DNA from: Rhizobium rosettiformans
Lineage (GTDB): Bacteria; Pseudomonadota; Alphaproteobacteria; Rhizobiales; Rhizobiaceae
Direction: 5' to 3'
Assembly (NCBI RefSeq): GCF_016806065.1
Contig: NZ_CP032405.1
Span: forward strand, 2,446,001-2,510,000
DNA: 64,000 nt
Below, one piece after another: positions 61,436 through 64,000 of this stretch. Within the stretch, counting starts at the first letter, position 1, and the number at the start of each line of letters is the position of its first letter. The position numbers and the translations under genes are program-made. Under the pieces are notes generated by a model that saw only the letters and a program-made list of their open reading frames with translations, did not search any database and was not told the DNA's origin.

Positions 61436-63033
61436 GCGGGCTTTTCCTCGAGCACCACCCCGACGCCGTCGCCGACCGGATTGATGTCGCCGACGAAGGT
61501 GATCAGGTCCGCCATGGTGAAATGCCCTGGCGTCTTGGACGGTAGGTGCGGCGTCCAGTTGGTTCTCCGTCCGAGAAACGAGTTGTCGTCTCCGTGGATC
61601 AGCCCGAGAAAGGTCTCGGCGACGATTGTCGAGCCGACCGGTCCGAGCCTCAGCCCGTCATGCAACTGCTCGGCTTCCTTCAGGATGTAGTACCAGAGCG
61701 GTGTCGCCTTGTGGAAGCCGTGCTTTGCGGCAGCGTCGCCGTCTCTACCTTGGGAAAGCTGGGTGTCGCTGAGCGGCTCGAAACCCATGGCGCGGGCAAC
61801 ATCTTGGCCCGATGGCAGGCCGATTTGTGAACCGCGCCTGAGGTTGCGGAAGGGCAGGACGAACTGCCGCGCGGCAATCGTCGTCATGTCTTCGGGATGA
61901 TCGGGCAGAGTATGCAGGGCCGGCACGATCAGGGGATCCAGGCGGCGGGCATGGTTGAGCGTGAAATTGTCTTCAGGAGGTGTTTCCAGATCGAAGAAGC
62001 GACGCCAGTCGATCACCCAGTTGGATGGCAGCGTATGATGCGGCCCAAGCGGTGAGGGAGGGGTCTCCGGCGCAAGGTCTCCTGCGATCAGACCGGATTT
62101 GCCCGTGAAGTTGAACATGAATTCGAGTGTACCGTCGGCAAGGCCGCCGGGACGGAAAACGGCGTTGTGGCTGTAGGTCTCCCGGACCATCGAATGCCCC
62201 AGCCGGTAGGCGGCGGCCGCAAATTCGGCCGGCATATAGGGCCGGCTGCGGAAACGATAGAAGCGCCGTCCCTCATGCTTGATCCTGCGGATCAGCCCAG
62301 GCTCGGTCAGGCGTTCGACGAAATCGAACAGCACGATCCATTGATAGTGCCAGGTGACGATCAGTCGTGCCTCCGCGAACAGCTCCGGATCTTTCAGGCC
62401 GGTCGTCGTCTTCTTGAGATGATCCACCACTGCGTTATGGAACTTCAGCATCAGCAAGTGGAACTGCGCCACCAGCAGGTTTTCGTCATTGCGCTCGTCA
62501 AAGATCAGGGCGCGGCCATGGGCATTGCGCGGTAGGTCGTTGTCGAGCTCGGGGATCTTCCTATCTGGTCCCCCGTCTCGTCGGGGAAGTGCGTCGGAAA
62601 CCTGTGCCTTGCCGATTAGGAATTTCGGCCCCGGCAGCTTCCGGACACCCTCCTTGGCATAGAGATATGGGTGCAGGCCCGGCCCATCCCCATACAGGGA
62701 ATCGAGGTCCAGCGCCGGCGTGCGGAAGTTCTGTGTGGCCAACGGATCGGCGCGCTGCTTGTCGAGCGGGGTCGTGTCGAGCGTAATGTCGTGATCGACG
62801 AACTGGCCGAGATAGGTATAGCCGGCCGGCAAATTGGGATGATCGCCCTCCGCCCCCTTCTCGTCGCGCATGGCCTTCGCGAGCTCAAAAAGCGCATCAT
62901 CCTCGGCATGTAGCGGCGCGAGACGCGGAAACATTTTGCCGAACTTCCCGGGATCGGCATTGCCGGCAAGCGCCTGCAGGGATTCACGGCTCATGCCACG
63001 AACGCCATGTCCGTGGGCTGCGACTTCAGACAT
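61429..63033 (-). CDS. Animal-type haem peroxidase (cyclooxygenase/peroxidase superfamily)
   Basis: The 534-residue protein belongs to the animal haem peroxidase superfamily. The distal histidine is expected at His81 in GQFVDHDITLD, whose Asp would be the haem-linking acid. The proximal His lies in AYRLGHSMVRETYSH near residue 280. It has no signal peptide. Such bacterial peroxidases produce hypohalous or other oxidants or oxygenate lipids, but the substrate here is unknown. ATG 63033 has GGGGG seven bases upstream, preferred over ATG 63039. A perfect 15-bp inverted repeat lies in its leader. Confidence 0.88.
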   Translation of the reverse strand: MSEVAAHGHGVRGMSRESLQALAGNADPGKFGKMFPRLAPLHAEDDALFELAKAMRDEKGAEGDHPNLPAGYTYLGQFVDHDITLDTTPLDKQRADPLATQNFRTPALDLDSLYGDGPGLHPYLYAKEGVRKLPGPKFLIGKAQVSDALPRRDGGPDRKIPELDNDLPRNAHGRALIFDERNDENLLVAQFHLLMLKFHNAVVDHLKKTTTGLKDPELFAEARLIVTWHYQWIVLFDFVERLTEPGLIRRIKHEGRRFYRFRSRPYMPAEFAAAAYRLGHSMVRETYSHNAVFRPGGLADGTLEFMFNFTGKSGLIAGDLAPETPPSPLGPHHTLPSNWVIDWRRFFDLETPPEDNFTLNHARRLDPLIVPALHTLPDHPEDMTTIAARQFVLPFRNLRRGSQIGLPSGQDVARAMGFEPLSDTQLSQGRDGDAAAKHGFHKATPLWYYILKEAEQLHDGLRLGPVGSTIVAETFLGLIHGDDNSFLGRRTNWTPHLPSKTPGHFTMADLITFVGDINPVGDGVGVVLEEKPAQ

Positions 63034-63044
63034 CGTCATTCCCC

Positions 63045-63081
63045 CTCTGATCACGTCATTTTCTGGATGACGTGATCAGAG
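63045..63081. repeat. 15-bp perfect inverted repeat in the peroxidase leader
   Basis: CTCTGATCACGTCAT and its exact complement ATGACGTGATCAGAG are separated by seven bases. One arm ends next to the GGGGG ribosome-binding site of the peroxidase gene. It could be an operator or an mRNA hairpin controlling initiation. Confidence 0.8.
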
Positions 63082-63130
63082 ATGATTATCCGGAGTGGCG
63101 CAACAAATCACACGCAACCAAAAGGTGCAT

Positions 63131-64000
63131 TTAAGTCTTGTTCTTGCTGAGCGTTGCAACCGCCTCGACATGCGGCGACCAGAGGAACTGGTCGATCGGC
63201 GTCACCTCGTCGACCCGGTAGCCGCCAGCGATCAGGATCGAGAGGTCGCGGGCAAGCGTCAGCGGGTTGCAGCTGATCGCGACCACCTTCTTCACCTGGC
63301 TTTTCGCCAGTTCCGCACACTGGGCCTCGGCACCCGCCCGTGGCGGATCGAAGACGACGGCGTCGAACGTCTTGAACTCGGATGTCATCAGCGGCCTGCG
63401 GAAGAGGTCACGCCGCTCGACGGTCACCGGTTTCAGCCCCTGCGTGTTGCGGGCGGCAAAGTCGAGAGACTTTACGGCCTTCTCGTCGGACTCCACCGCG
63501 AGCACGGAGGAAGCGCGGGCAAGCCGCAGCGCGAAGGTGCCGACGCCGGAAAACAGATCGACGACTTTCTTCGCCTTACCGATATGGGCAATCGCAAGCG
63601 CCGCCATATGCTCTTCCGCCTCATGCGTCGCCTGGGTGAATCCACCCGGCGGCAGCACGACGCGAGCACCGGCGAAATCCAGCAGCGGCTTGTGCGGCTC
63701 GATGATGATCTCGCCATTGGCCGAGACGCGGGCAATGTTCTTGAGCCTGAGGACGGCATTGGTGACCGCCCGCCGTTCCTGGTCGCCGAGCCCGCCACGC
63801 AGCCCGTCGAGCGAAATGTCGAGGCCGGTGGTGGTCTCGGTCACGGTGACGCGGAAATGCTCGGCACCACAGGCATTGGCGATGGTCTTGATCGCGTCCA
63901 GCCGGGAGATCAGCCCGTCCGACGCGATGGGACATTCCTCGACCGGCACGACATGATGCGTCTCCGCCTGCATGAAGCCCATGACCAGGCCCTGTTCACG
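63131..64000 (-). CDS. TrmA/RlmCD-family RNA (uracil-5-)-methyltransferase, 5' truncated by the window edge
   Basis: The C-terminal ~290 residues of a class I RNA methyltransferase of the TrmA/RlmC/RlmD family are present. VVDLFSGVGTFALRLA is SAM motif I. VVFDPPRAGAEAQC precedes the catalytic cysteine in VVAISCNPLTLARDLSIL, and EVTPIDQFLWSPHVEAVATL is the C-terminal signature with its general-base Glu. The enzyme methylates C5 of a uridine in rRNA or tRNA; which one cannot be decided. The open frame continues beyond the window end, so the N-terminus (often a TRAM domain and Fe-S cysteines) is not visible. Confidence 0.9.
   Translation of the reverse strand, partial: REQGLVMGFMQAETHHVVPVEECPIASDGLISRLDAIKTIANACGAEHFRVTVTETTTGLDISLDGLRGGLGDQERRAVTNAVLRLKNIARVSANGEIIIEPHKPLLDFAGARVVLPPGGFTQATHEAEEHMAALAIAHIGKAKKVVDLFSGVGTFALRLARASSVLAVESDEKAVKSLDFAARNTQGLKPVTVERRDLFRRPLMTSEFKTFDAVVFDPPRAGAEAQCAELAKSQVKKVVAISCNPLTLARDLSILIAGGYRVDEVTPIDQFLWSPHVEAVATLSKNKT

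Noticed and set aside
1..64000. tRNA, rRNA, CRISPR, insertion sequence or prophage content
   Set aside because: I looked for T-loop sequences, regularly spaced direct repeats, transposase motifs and terminal inverted repeats and found none that could be supported.

Overview
The window is high-GC alphaproteobacterial chromosome, almost certainly Rhizobiaceae. Markers are BA14K-family proteins, a DUF1217 protein, an HPE1-like secreted protein, an HWE-type histidine kinase, CtrA-type TTAA-N7-TTAA boxes and rhizobial-style palindromic intergenic repeats. I see no rRNA, tRNA, CRISPR array, insertion sequence or prophage. It reads as a housekeeping chromosome segment with small accessory inserts, and both ends cut through genes (a methyltransferase on the left, a TrmA-family RNA methyltransferase on the right).

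Layout. 0-11 kb: methyltransferase, SppA-like peptidase, orphan HWE kinase, glyQ, a convergent kinase/response-regulator pair, then LemA, a class I-like AroA and a DUF2207 membrane protein. 10.7-14.9 kb: glyS bracketed by two toxin-antitoxin modules (HigBA and ParDE), followed by a DUF523 gene that seems to have lost its start codon by a one-base shift. 15-23 kb: a chemoreceptor, an HPE1-like secreted protein, purD, tex, and a uspA-dksA-like operon behind a perfect FNR/FixK box. 23-31 kb: VOC protein, AI-2E-type permease, metallophosphoesterase, cytochrome c', dihaem cytochrome c, small enzymes, a TumE/TumA-type toxin-antitoxin pair with a damaged toxin 5' end, and a MerR-controlled metal exporter. 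31-40 kb: oligopeptidase B, an aminotransferase, MipA/OmpV, ubiA, DUF6101 and a five-repeat DUF1217 protein.

40-64 kb: modABC with a ModE-type operator and a one-domain ModE-like regulator, an FAD-linked oxidase coupled to a Sua5-type enzyme, a GGDEF protein with a destroyed signature, and a cobalamin riboswitch leading a gbcAB-like Rieske oxygenase/reductase operon. Then come two tandem BA14K proteins, minCDE behind a CtrA box, PhoX behind a Pho-box-like site, an acyl-CoA dehydrogenase and enoyl-CoA hydratase separated by a palindromic repeat, a second chemoreceptor behind a CtrA box, and an animal-type haem peroxidase whose leader holds a perfect 15-bp inverted repeat.

The most interesting items are the B12 riboswitch in front of a B12-independent betaine-type demethylase, the set of three CtrA boxes (one upstream of an unknown 105-residue protein), the peroxidase leader palindrome, the toxin-antitoxin modules around an unusually long glyS, and the decayed TumE and DUF523 reading frames. 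Starts were chosen from ribosome-binding sites and family N-termini. All functions are read from sequence motifs without database searches.
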